Below, piece after piece: positions 1 through 11,079 of a stretch of 64,000 bases of DNA (within the stretch, counting starts at the first letter, position 1; each line of letters starts with the position of its first letter). Origin of the DNA: Thalassia testudinum. Taxonomy: Eukaryota; Streptophyta; Magnoliopsida; Alismatales; Hydrocharitaceae. The stretch lies in NCBI GenBank assembly GCA_037157565.1, contig JAZHRO010000039.1:44578001-44642000 (forward strand). Reading direction: 5' to 3'. The notes below the pieces were generated by a model that saw only the letters and a program-made list of their open reading frames with translations, was not told where the DNA came from and ran no database searches. The position numbers and the translations under genes are program-made.

Positions 1-1284
1 TTTGGACATAGGCACCAACCAAGGAGTCCTCTGCTTCACCTCAAATCTGCCCGTCGGAGATCTTCTTCTTACACCCTCTGATTTCATCGTCTGCTATAAA
101 CCTTCGGCGGAACCCTATTGACCCCTTCATCCAGGTAATGGTAGACTAGGAGTAGGAGTAGGAGTAGGGTAGTTTAGGTAGGTAGTTAGTTAGGTAGCTT
201 AGTTGTAATTTTAGAATTTAATGTTCATCTTCTTAGACTCCGGCGAGTTCCTTGAGCTTGCCAGAGCCTTGATTTTGTCTTTTAAACTCACTAATCACCT
301 TCTTTCATTCACGATCATTTCTATCACACTTAACCTCTAATTTGATCACTGTTTCGCCTAAATCACCTTCACCTTCACAGCTACTGTCACTATCCATGGT
401 GATAGTATCTGAGCTTAGATTCACTTTCATAGGGTTCTCCATCACCTATTCACAACCTAAGGACCCTGTTTGACACTTTAATTTGTATAAATACCATATA
501 TAATTTAAATGCCCAAAACTAATTAAGCTCCTGAGCTCGATGTCAATGGCGGCTCAGGAGTAGTTAAAACCTTTAATTATATACATATATAGTATCGTAA
601 TTATCTTTTGACTTGTTTCCTCCACTCAATTGAGTGGAAAAATAAGTCCAGAGCCTAATCCAACTCAGATTTTTGAAAAAATAAATTTACTGGTAAATCT
701 TAATTCTAATGAGCAAATGAAGAATTAATTGAGTTCCTGAGGTTCCTTGTAACCTTAGGAACCATTTCAGATTAAAATGGCACAATTCACCTTTCTGTAT
801 ACGATTTTGCCTTTTTCTGCAATCACTGGAGCTCCGGCAAGTCAAAATTGAGCTTCAGCTTGAAGAACTTAGTGAAAAGCTCTAGATTGGCTAATTGAGG
901 TTTACTGATTACTCTGAGATCATTTATTTGGAATTTTAACATCTGGAGTTGTAGATGGATCTTCATCTTCCCCAACTCCAGTAGAGTTGGAGAAGTTTGA
1001 CAAAAGTTCAAAAGAGGCATTTGATGGATTTAAAAACTTCAGCGCAATGCACTGAAGTTAATTATGCCCTCAAATTTGTGTAACAAACCCCTAATTGTTC
1101 TGTTGAATAGACCACATTAGGAGCTCAGGCGAAGAGCCTGGAACCCTAATTTTTAGGGTTAAATCATCTGTTTAAAAGGTTCGATGAATTCTTGAAGTTG
1201 AAGAGAAGATATTTGAGGCTTTAATTTCTTGAGAAAAGGCTTTAATCAGAAAGTCAAATTTTAAGGCCTCACAGTCAAACCTGG
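1..1284. other. Noncoding AT-rich repeat DNA, no gene seen
   Basis: No reading frame of convincing length or family resemblance is visible on either strand. The stretch has a short run of GGAGTA units near 150-170 and is otherwise low-complexity AT-rich DNA. It continues after the solo LTR at 3986, so 1-1284 and 3986 onward were one piece before that insertion. It may belong to an old LTR or untranslated retrotransposon region like those at 6674 and 56691, but I could not align it with confidence. Confidence 0.5.
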
Positions 1285-3980
1285 TGTAACGACCCGGTTC
1301 CCGAGTCCCTACGAGACACGAGAACCGGACCGACTCGACTAATCCCAAGACCCAGTCGTCCAACGAGGAAGTAACCAAAAGACAGTAAAATAAACCACAT
1401 TCAGCATGAATATAACTAACAGTAAGAAAGTACAGCAGTAAGGAAAGAAACTACTACAGTAGGCACCACCACAACAGTAAAACAACATTTATCATATAAC
1501 AAAAACTGCGGGTAAAGAAGGTACAGCGGAAACAAAACTACTCACTAGAACAGAAACAAAAAAAAGGGGTACAAAGCTGGGGTAACTCTACTGGACCCTA
1601 CTCGGCCCAGCGTCCTCTGCAGCCGCCGACCCTGACTGCTCAACACCTGGTCCTGAAAAAGGTAACGAGTGTAACACGTCAGCAAAACGCTGAGTAGAGT
1701 GGCAAACTAACTAAAGGCAACAGTAGAGTGTACAGTAGCTATTATGTTCTATTACTTCCTTTATTTACATCTTTCAATTTTTCTCACTATTTCATTTATT
1801 TCTCAGATCCTTTACTTGATCTCGAATGTCCTCGTGGGACGATCTTGATTGCAGTATTTTCCAAAAGTAGAAGTAGCACGTGGTGCTCTCCTGGCCGGGA
1901 GAGTCCCCCGTGGTGATCCTACCCTCAGTCAACCACCCCAAGGTCACTGACAGACGTAACGGTGACTACGGCACGCGCGATAAACGCACAGGTAGCTAGC
2001 CCGCACTGGCACGCGGTCAGTCGTTTCCGTTAACGGGTGCGCCCAAAGCACAGCACGGAACCAGGGTAGAGCCCTCTCAGTAACAGGGGTCCAACCCCTC
2101 CACAGTAACCAAACCGGGGCCTTGCCCCTCCACAGTCCGCGCACCCTCGCCTGACTACCCTGGTTTGCCCTAGTGGGCCTAACAAGTCGGTGAAGGAGGC
2201 TAGCAGAACCCCGGGGCCCGTGGGGTAGCTAGTACTCTCCTAACACTACTAGCTCTCCTCGGTACTACGTACACGAGGGCCAGCAAGTCGGTACAGAGCG
2301 GCCAATCCTAACCCCGGGTCCCTGGGGCGGCTGGCCCCACTCTGCACTAAACAGGTACAGGTACTTCCCTTGGTACTGCGTACCCAAGAGACAGTACAAA
2401 CTACATCTCAGTTCCATTCCTTTTTCTTTCCAGGAGTTCCACTCCTAACTCCCCGTAGGGTTCCAGCTCTTTATTTCAGAACATCATATGTTTCACTTTC
2501 CAGATTCACGTGCTCAAATTCCATGATCTCAAACATGTTTCTTTATTCATAACAGGCAGCTGTTAATTAAATTTACAGGCAGCTTTATATATTCCTTTCC
2601 ATTTTTCCAAGACTGCAGTAATATACATTCCACTAGTTTTTCCATCCTAGGATTTATGCCATATCCTAGGATCTATCATACAATCTAGTTTTCCGGCCCT
2701 AGGATTCATGCAACACCTAGGAGCTATCATTCCATATATTTCTCATTCCTAGGATTCATGCAAGCCCTAGGTTCTAGTTATGGTTCCATACTTTAACAGA
2801 TTTTATTAATACTTAAAACCACTCTACCAGGTACAACGGGAGTAATGGGGGCGTGATCGGGAATCCCGCGCGCCTCCGCGACTCTCAAGACTGCAACCGA
2901 ACGAGGTCCTATCACAAGGATCAAACACAAGGAGTGTCTCAAAACAGTGTATAGCTACTGTAGGCGGGTAGAGGAATTAATTCTGAAACGAACGCAACTC
3001 GAATCACGGAAAACGGAGCCCAAACGGGCCCTAAACGGGTCGAGAAAGACGATACTGTGCAAAATCAGACGTCTGGAACTCCCTCCAGACGTCTTAAACA
3101 GTGGATCAGAGAATTACCTGCTCAGCGTGGTTTCCCAGACGTCCAGAAGTCTGCAGGGACGTCTTTCCTAGATCCCAGACGTCCGATGGTCACTTTGGAC
3201 GTCTGGAGGTCACTCCCGCCGTCTGGTACAACTTCCAGACGTCTGATTCGCAAAGGATGACGAATCAGAAAACCTGCGCACAGCCAACCCCCCTCCCTCA
3301 GTACGGTCAGTCGACAAAAAGGAAGAAGAAAGCGGAAACTCACCTTTCAGACGTCTGTGTGATCTCACAGACGTCGACCTTGCCGTCTGGATATCAATCC
3401 AGACGTCTGATTCTGGAAATTTTTCCAGAATCAGAGCCCTGCTCGGCCTCCGCTCGCGACGCCGCCCGCGTCGCACCTCGCGCGTACGCTGCTCCGCCCG
3501 CAGCAGGTCCCTCTCCGCGACGCTCTGCGCCCCCTGCGCCCTCCGCCGGCCGGCCAAGCCGCTCCTGGCGAGCTCGCCCTCACGGCAGAGCCCCGCCCTC
3601 GCACGCCGCAGCTCCTCCGCGCTCACTGCGGCTGCCGCTGCCACTGCGCCCTCGCGTCCGCTCGCTCTCGCGCACAGGCAGGAGAAGGAGGAAGATGGTG
3701 GAGACGGGAGGGGAGGCGCGCCCCCCCTTTTAACGCCGCACGGAGAGGAGAGAGAAGGCGGTCGCAGCCGCCTGCAGCCGCAGAGAAAGAGGGCAGAACG
3801 CAGGTCTGCGCGCACAGGCGCGCAGACGAATATCCCGTGCGAGCATAACTATTCGCCAGACGTCTGTAAACTATCCCGGACGTCTGGTCAGACGTCTGGA
3901 TGTGATCCCAGACGTCTCGACAGACGTCTGGGCCACCTCCCAGACGTCTTAAAAGGCGTCTGGGGCACGCGCTCGTTACA
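1285..3980 (-). mobile_element. Solo LTR of the Ty3/gypsy (Tekay-like) family
   Basis: A 2696-bp LTR starting TGTAACGACC and ending CTCGTTACA on the plus strand, so the element sense is minus. It is flanked by a perfect 5-bp target duplication, CCTGG at 1280-1284 and 3981-3985, with no internal region attached. That is the signature of a solo LTR left by recombination between two LTRs. It carries ten exact AGACGTCT palindromes between 3066 and about 3960, the CCTAGGAT tandem repeat at about 2644-2785, and on the minus strand a splice-donor-like AGGTGAGT next to one palindrome near 3340. It has no coding capacity. Boundaries agree with four other LTR copies in the window. Confidence 0.93.
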
Positions 3981-3985
3981 CCTGG

Positions 3986-4640
3986 GAAGGAGAATTTGAT
4001 TCTGAGCTCAAACTAAAGAATTGAGGAGTTAGAATTGATTCTGAGAATTTGTTGGTTGGTTTTAGAATGATTTTACTGAGCTCAGACTTGTAATTTTGGT
4101 TGGAATTTATATCTGCCAGTTTGGGTTGTTTTTTAACCCAAATTGATGACAGTGGTATTTTGATCAGATTTGATCGTAAATCCTACCCAGATTAGTTTGT
4201 TTTAACCCTTAGAATTTGTTGAAATTGATTATTAATGTTTTTAAGTGTCTGTTCACTTAATCAGAGTTGAAAATTTGTTCTCTGAAGCTTTCAGAGAAGA
4301 TTGAGGTATCTCTGCAGTTTCAGAAGCTAAAAGAGCTTCAGAACCTTTACCTACAGATGCGTAATTACTTGCAAAATTAATTCAGACCATTAGATAAGCT
4401 AGAAAAGCCATTCTATAGACAGTGTAAACATAATCTCCACTTCCAGGCAATGTTAAACCCGTAGGAACCCCCTAGATTCACTCTTCAAATCGAAGAGGAA
4501 AACATCCTCTTATCTTAAAATTGATACTTCAATTCTGTAGAACAACTCAAGAGCTTTCTAACAAGCTTTGAATCGCTTGGAACGGAGCTCTGAGCTAGGA
4601 GAAATCGTCAATTGAAGTCGGGTATGGAGGGGGGAGACAT
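3986..4640. other. Noncoding AT-rich DNA continuing the block before 1285
   Basis: No gene is seen. The sequence leads into the snRNA-type promoter motif at 4641. A comparable arrangement (noncoding stretch, then a GTCCCACMTC box) exists at about 21377-21548 and 58200-58438, suggesting a diverged member of the same old LTR family. Confidence 0.4.
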
Positions 4641-4684
4641 AGTCCCACATCGTTAGTTTACAAGCGGGCGCCTTAGTATAAAAA
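4641..4684 (+). promoter_or_regulatory. Plant snRNA-type promoter: USE plus TATA at Pol III-like spacing
   Basis: AGTCCCACATCG at 4641-4652 is an exact match to the plant upstream sequence element consensus RTCCCACATCG used by U-snRNA genes. TATAAAAA follows at 4677-4684, leaving 24 bp between them. In plant snRNA genes a gap of about three helical turns marks RNA polymerase III types (U6, U3), and about one turn more marks Pol II types. A start near 4705-4710 would be expected. The DNA downstream does not resemble U1, U2, U3, U5 or U6 RNA that I can recognise. The same pair of boxes recurs at 21549 and 58439, so it is probably part of a repeat rather than a functional snRNA gene. Confidence 0.55.
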
Positions 4685-6636
4685 TGATTTGTTGCATGGG
4701 CTTCTCAGTCGTCAAGCGCTTGGCGTGATGTGAACATCTGACCTTTACTAGCATCTATGTGTGTGCCTGCGGGTGTGCACCTGAGTGGGTATGTGCGGAT
4801 GTGTTGGCCCTAGGAGGGCGAGGCCTAGGAGGCGTGAGCCAGATTGGCTCGAATCTGTGGGAAATAAATCGAAAATAAACCGAACGTAATCAAATTAGGT
4901 GAGAACCGAGTAAGGTCTGGTCCCACCCTGATCTCAAGGTGCTGTGTATCCTCGAAAGGACCTCGTCGCAAATAAAAAAATAATTTTTGGTTAAAGAGCA
5001 AATAAACTCGGTTCAGCTAAGGTTAAAGGGAAAGCAGAAAAGCAGAAGGGCTAAAGACTAAGTGTTGAAGAAAGAAAGCTGAAGGCTAAGCTTAAAGGAA
5101 AGAAAGGAAAAGAACAGGCATGAAGATCAAGGAGATGGCTTAAGGAAATACTAAGGGAGAAGAAGGCAGAACAGGAGAAGAAAGAAAGAGAGCTCGAAAG
5201 AGAGTAAAAAAAATAAAGGATAAATAAAAAGAAAAGAGAGAAAGAAAGAAAAGAAAAAGAAGAAGAAAAGAGAGAGAGAGGCTGAAGAATAAAAAGAAAA
5301 GAATTTATTTTTCTTGCTATATGTTAAATTTCTTTTTACTTTCAATTGTTGTAATAAGGCATGTTGTAATTAGAAAAACTCTTATTTGCCTTACTTCTTT
5401 TGAAATAAATAGAAAACTAACATGTTTACTTGCTAATTAAGTAGATCATTTGAGTAAATATATTCCCTTATGGGATTTTGCATATTATTTCATTTTAATC
5501 AAATATTTTGGCAAAATTCATGTTTCCATAATTAACTTAAACATACCTCCTATACTTAAAAAGAAAAATAAAGACAACTAGTGAATTTAAAAAGAATTAT
5601 ACCTCCTAGCGAACAACCTGGACTCAACCAGTAAAAATTTCTAAAATGTTAGGTTAATTCTACCCTATACTACTAATCGACACAACTTCGAGTTAACCTA
5701 AGTAACTTTTCTCTACTCTTAATTAAGTAAAATTAACTTAATTACTGAGTTGAGGTAAGAAACGCGCCACTTGCCTTTTGGTTTACGGGACTTGGTAACC
5801 AAGCACCTAAAATCCATACACCAGTTTGATTCAATGGGCTTAATAAAGAAATAATGCCAAAAGTGTTCCATTCTGAAAAAGGTTTTGCCGAAGATCTATC
5901 TTAGGAGCGGCTTGAAGATATAAGTTGATTCGACGGGTTCCCAACGTAGAGAGGCGAAATGAAAAATACTCCCCTCAAAGATGCATAATAACATATCGTC
6001 TCCTTAGTACTTGTCTCCTAGGATATCAAAATATCCTATCAAGGGCATATAAGCATCTCGTACTGGTTCAGGTGCCATGGGCGAGATTATCTCAAAGTGC
6101 TGACTGCCAAGGCTTGAATTTAGTTACAAAATGCCATGGGAGACACTATCCCAAAGTGTCAAAAGCCAAGGTTCTGTGGGTTGCCATGAGTGCTGCTATC
6201 CGAAAGCATAAAAAGCCAGGGACCCTTCGAGGATTGCTGATGGGGACAAGGAATCCAATATAGATCGTGCTCAACTAGGGCCAATCTGATGTTGGATTTA
6301 GGGGAATATAAAAGAAAAAGAGAGAAAACTCTTAGAATGAAATATCCCTCTCTATCTATTTTATAAAAAATGCACTGGCAAGCTGAACCTGGGCTTGATA
6401 TGCCTACGCACGGGTGCTTTAATCGCTAGGGTAAACGAACCTCTGGGCAGTTTTTGCGAGCCTTAGAAACCTTCGCTGCAGACCCAAGGTTGAGGTTGGT
6501 CAGGTTTGGATCTTAACTGGTACTTGAATACTTGTAGGTCTATTGTTAGTATTTTAATCTAATTTCTATAAAAGAGGCACAATTAGGCATCTGAATATCA
6601 AAAACATTGTCTAAAGATCTAGTTCTTTTCATGAGA
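4685..6636. other. Noncoding region with purine-rich tract, probable retrotransposon 3' untranslated region
   Basis: No gene is recognised. It holds a strongly purine-rich segment at about 5000-5300, AT-rich sequence to 5760, and a tandem repeat at 6070-6230. It ends at a hairpin and purine tract (6637-6673) that look like the 3' end of an Athila/Tat-type internal region. A 112-codon open frame near 5925-6263 lies over the tandem repeat and has no family resemblance, so I do not call it. Confidence 0.45.
6070..6230. repeat. Three-unit degenerate tandem repeat (GCCATGGG...CCAAAGTG)
   Basis: Three imperfect units of about 50-59 bp begin near 6072, 6131 and 6181. Each has a GCCATGRG start, a CTATCYSAAAG middle and an AAGCCA(A/G)G end. 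Short tandem arrays are common in the long 3' untranslated region of Tat/Athila-type elements, which fits the PPT-like end that follows. Confidence 0.6.
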
Positions 6637-6673
6637 TTTTGCTACTGACTAGCAAAAGTTAGGCATGGGGGTA
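6637..6673 (+). other. Stem-loop and polypurine-tract-like end of an Athila/Tat-type internal region
   Basis: TTTTGCTA (6637-6644) and TAGCAAAA (6650-6657) form an 8-bp perfect stem with a 5-nt loop. The purine-rich stretch AGGCATGGGGG and then TGACGGTAAC follow from 6674. The same arrangement lies at 29750-29786 directly before a defined 3' LTR, so this is read as the PPT region of a related element. Confidence 0.6.
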
Positions 6674-8329
6674 TGACGGTAACACCATCATTCGTTATAA
6701 CTAACTTAAATTAGTTGGAATCAAGAGATAAATGCTCGTAAATGATCGCTAGAGGACCATAATTCCACTCTGATCTGTTATAGGAAGAAGACAAAAGAAT
6801 AGGGTTAATTCTGTCGTTTTAACATCACATCACAAATACAGATTGACCACGAGGTTATTAGGGGTGAATTAAAGGTCAATTGAGCATAAAATTTCAAAAA
6901 GTGAGTCAACACAGACTGAAACAGGGTTTCACGCAGTTCGAGGGCAAAACAGTATCGAAAACCCTAATTATCAACCCCACTTAAATTGGAAAGGATTTGG
7001 TAAGGATAAAATCAATATAAATCTATTAAAATTTATATAAAAATATTCTAAGAGGTTTGGTTCCTTCGGTTTGACCATCTGAACACATTTTGACCTAGAA
7101 CAGAGCTTCAGACGAGAATTTGCCTTGATTTGGGCTTCTATGCAATTTACCTAGTCAAAATGGTCAAAACTCAAATCCAAGTTCACCATTAAATTCCTTA
7201 GGTCCAAATTAGGTTAATATGAAAATTTGGGCCCAATCAGAGTCCATCTTGACCTAGTTTGCAATTTAGTCCATAAAATCTCTATTTCTCACGATTAGCC
7301 CCTTAACTTTCAAGTTTCTTGCATTTACTCCCCCAGCTTTCTCCTCTCCTTCACAAAATGGTCCTTCCTGCGATTGATGAGTCAAATCCTACACCACCAC
7401 CTTTGACCGACCTAAAACCCCAGCAAATCAATACCAAATCCCACCAAATTTGGTGAGATTAGTGTTCAGACGGAGAAGAACAATTCAATCAAGATATGGG
7501 ACCTTGATTTGAAGCAAAAAGACAATGCGAGCTCGAGATTTTAGGGGATCTTCTTCCCCTGAAACCATGAACAAATCATGCGTCTTCCTCGATTTAGAGC
7601 TCAGATTTGAGCTCTATAAATAGTCCCCCAGGTCCCAGCGTCCTTCGAAGTCGAGTTTAGGCCTAAATTCTCCAATTCCTCCCTTCATTGGCTACCCTAT
7701 GACTCAACTCTGGTGACTCTTCTCAACTCCGTCCTCATACTAGCCAATAGCCAAATTAGCTGGATCCTCCTCTTCCTCAGCTTCTTCTGCCTCTTGTTGG
7801 TCAACGCGGAGGACACCGACGGCCGTCGTCATCGCTGTCTCCCTCATCGGAGCTTCCTTTGTCTTCGGCATCGGCCAATCAAAGATGGCATGAATTCTCC
7901 CCATATTCGTCCATATCTTAGGTCCCCTCTCTTTCTCTCTCTCCCCAGCTTCAAATCCAACCCTTGGTTCTCCAAATTGACTGTCGTTCCACTCCTTCCC
8001 CCCCCGTCTTCTTCATGACCGACGAAGCTCTGGTGTGCTCCGCTCGGCCTCCATCAACCACCACACACTCAACCGCCACCACCACGACCTTCCTCTCATC
8101 CCAGGGATCAAAAGCCCCAACTTTATTGGAGCTTTTGACCCCTAGAGATCCCTATCGATCAAACCCATAATCTCATGCCATTATCGACTTCGCCTAAGCT
8201 CACACACCACCAAACCTCACAATACCACCGCCGTTATCTTCCTAGCTTCACGGTGAGGCTTATGAGAACTTTAATCGGGGTCTTTAGTCCGCACTCTTGA
8301 TTGCAAGGATTCATCGGAGCACCCATTAT
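6674..8329 (+). mobile_element. Old LTR-like block, first part (split by the Ty3 element at 8330)
   Basis: The block starts TGACGGTAACACC directly after a PPT-like tract, as a 3' LTR should. From about 6840 to 7330 it runs colinear with about 56790-57300: shared stretches include 'attcaccattaaa', 'tccttaggt' and the phrase around 'tttgcaattt'. It is interrupted at 8330 by the minus-strand Ty3 element and resumes after the duplicated ATTAT at 21377. A proline- and serine-rich open frame at 7713-8170 has no recognisable domain and I do not call it a gene. The family is probably Athila/Tat-like, by the PPT context only. Confidence 0.55.
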
Positions 8330-10993
8330 TGTAACGACCCGAGTCCCAAGTCCCTACGAGACACGAGAACTGAACCGACTCGACTAATCCCAAGACCTAG
8401 TCGTCCAACGAGGAAGTAACCAAAAGAGTAGTAAAATAAACCACATTCAACATGAAATATAACTAGCAGTAACAAAATACAGCAGTAAGAAAAAGAACTA
8501 CTACAGCATGTACCACCACAACAGTAGAACAACATTTATAACATAACATGAATTACAAGTAAAGAAAAGTGCGGGGGTAACAAGAACTACTCACTACAGT
8601 GGAACAAAAGGGGCACAAAAGAACAGTGGTAACTCTACTGGACCCTACTCGGCCCAGCATCCTCTGCAGCCGCTGACCCTGGCTGCTCAACACCTGGTCC
8701 TGAAAAGTAACGAGTGTAACATGTCAACGAAACGCTGAGTAGAGTGGCAGCTAAACTAAAGAAGCAGTAAAGTGTACAGTAGCTGTTTTATTTTCTTTCT
8801 TCCTTTATTTACGTCTTTCTATTGTTTCACAATTTATCTATTTCTCAGATCCTTCACTTGATCTCGAATGTTCCTTGTGGGAACGATCTTGATTGCAGTC
8901 TTTTCCTAAGAGTAGAAGTAACACGTGGTGCTCTCCTGGCCGGGAGAGTCCCCAGTGGTGATCCTACTCTCAGTCAACCACCCCAAGGTCACTGACAGAC
9001 GTAACGGTGACTACGGCACGCACGGTAAACGCACGGGTAGCTACCCCGCACTGGCACACGGTCAGTCGTTTCCGTTAACGGCTGCGCCCAAAGCACAGCA
9101 CGGAACCAGTATAGGGCAGAGCCCTCTCAGTAACAGGGGTCCAACCCCTCCACAGTAACCAAACAGGGGCCTTGCCCCTCCATAGTCCTCGCACCCTCGC
9201 CTGACTACCCTGGTTTGCCTAGTGGGCCTAACAAGTCGGTGTAGGTGAGCTAGCAGAACCCCGGGGCCCGTGGGGTAGCTAGTACTCGCTCTACACTAGT
9301 AGCTCTCCTCGGTACTGTGTACACGAGGGCCAAAAAGTCGGTACAAAGTGGCCAGACCTAACCCCGGGTCTCTGGAGCGGCTGGCCCTGCTCTGCACTAA
9401 GCAGGTAACAGGTGCTTCCCCTGGTACTACGTACCCAAGAGACAACACACTTCCATGTCTTTCCTTTTCAGTTCCATTTCATTCTCTTTTCAGGAGTTCT
9501 ACTCCTAATTCCCCGTAGGGTTCCAGCTCTTTTAACTCAGCACATTCAGATTTCCCCCTTTCAGTTTCACGTTCATACAACTCATATTCTCAATCATGTT
9601 CATTTATTCATAACAGGCAGCTGTTAAATCAACTTACAGGAAGCTATTATTTCCTTTCCACAGTTTCCAAGATTGCAATATCTATATTCATTTCACTAGT
9701 TTCCAGTCCTAGGATTCATGCCGTACCCTAGGATCTATCATTCAATCTAGTTTTCCAGCCCTAGGATTCATGCAATACCCTAGGATCTATCATTCAATCT
9801 GGTTTCTCATTCCTAGGATTCATGCAATGCCCTAGGTTCTATTAATTGTTCCATAATTGTAACAAATTATGTAAATAATTTCTAAAGCCACTCTACCAGC
9901 TACAATGGAAGTACTGGGGGCGTGGTCGGAAATCCCGCGCGCCTCCGCAACCCCCGAGACTGCAATGGAACGGGGTCCTAACACAAGGATCAAACACAAG
10001 GAGTTTCTCAGAATAGTATATAATTACTGGAAACGGGTAGAGGATCTTATTCCGAAAAGAACGCAACTCGAAATGCGGAAAACGGACTCCGAACGGGTCC
10101 TAAACGGGTCGAAAACGACGAAACAGTCCAAAATCAAACATCTGGAACCTCTTCCAGACGTCTTAAAATGTGGTTCAGAGGATACCTTCACTCTGTGTAA
10201 TCCCTCAGACGTCCAGAAGCCTGCAGGGGTGTCTGGCTTAGTTCCCAGACGTCCGATGGTCACCTCGGACGTCTGGAAGTCCTTCCCGTCGTCTGGCACT
10301 TCAGCCAGACATCTGATTCGCGTTGGATGGAGAATCTCAGAACCTGCACGTACCCACTCCTCGTTCTCAGTACGAATGGTTGTAGAAAAGGAAGAAGGAC
10401 GAAAATAACTTACCTGCCAGACATCTGGACAGTCCTCCAGACGTCTTCACCGTCGTCTGGTTGGAATCCCAGACGTCTGATTCTGGAAAAATTTCCAGAA
10501 TCAGACCTCGACTAGCTCTCCACCCGCGCCTCATCCGCCTGCTGCTCGAGCTGCAGCAGCCCTCCAGCGACGCTCCACGCCCACGGCTCCCCCGCCGGCC
10601 GGCTCTAGCTGCCTCGGCAAGCTCGAGCCCTCAAGGTCGGGCATCTCCTCCCACGCGCAACACCTCCTCCCGCAACTCGCCGCGGCTACCGCTGCCGCCA
10701 CTCGCTTGCGCTCGCACTCTTGCACCGGCTGGAAGAAGAAGAAGGAAGCAGAGGAGATGAGAGTGAGGGAGAGGGCGAGGGCGTTATAAGGCTGCGCGGG
10801 GAGAGAGAGAGGGAGAGCGCAGTCTACGCCTGCAGGAGGAGAGAGGGGAAAAGAGGGTGTTCGCAGGTCTGCACGCGCAGGCGCGAAGACGCAATTCTGC
10901 GTGCCGCAGAAAATAAATCCCAGACGTCTGGTCAGACGTCTAGGCTACCTCCCAGACGTCTTAAAAAGACATCTTGAAACCGCGTCCGTAACA
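8330..10993 (-). repeat. 3' LTR of the minus-strand Ty3 element
   Basis: A 2664-bp LTR running TGTAACGACC to CCGTAACA on the plus strand. It contains AGACGTCT palindromes at about 10140-10490 and 10918-10970, a TATA-like TTATAA near 10784, a GGTAAGT donor (minus sense) near 10412, and the CCTAGGAT tandem repeat at about 9708-9842. Apparent short open frames in it are GC-rich LTR sequence with no protein resemblance. Confidence 0.93.
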
Positions 10994-11079
10994 ATATAAC
11001 AAACTCAAAGGAACTTTTGTCCCCGAAACTTGCGCTAACTAGGGTGCGGGAAAAAATCATATAAAAAAACATAACAAAC

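Noticed and set aside
1172..1378. Minus-strand frame crossing the start of the solo LTR at 1285
   Set aside because: It spans an insertion boundary, so it cannot be an old gene, and it has no domain.
3101..3815. Open frames of 200-210 codons on both strands, rich in Arg, Ala, Pro and Ser
   Set aside because: They lie in the GC-rich, palindrome-filled part of a solo LTR. Both strands and several frames are open for reasons of base composition, and no domain is visible.
3066..3965. CRISPR-like array from evenly repeated AGACGTCT motifs
   Set aside because: Repeat length is 8-12 bp with irregular spacers, in a plant nuclear LTR. There are no cas genes and the arrays recur identically in other LTRs.
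4705..4850. snRNA or 7SL gene downstream of the USE/TATA pair
   Set aside because: The downstream sequence does not match U1, U2, U3, U5, U6 or 7SL in any block I know, and no T-run terminator of clear type is present.
5925..6263. 112-codon plus-strand open frame
   Set aside because: It is formed over a three-unit tandem repeat and has no similarity to a known domain.
7713..8170. Ser/Pro-rich open frames of 68-101 codons
   Set aside because: They lie inside the old LTR-like block, and the paralogous copy does not preserve them.
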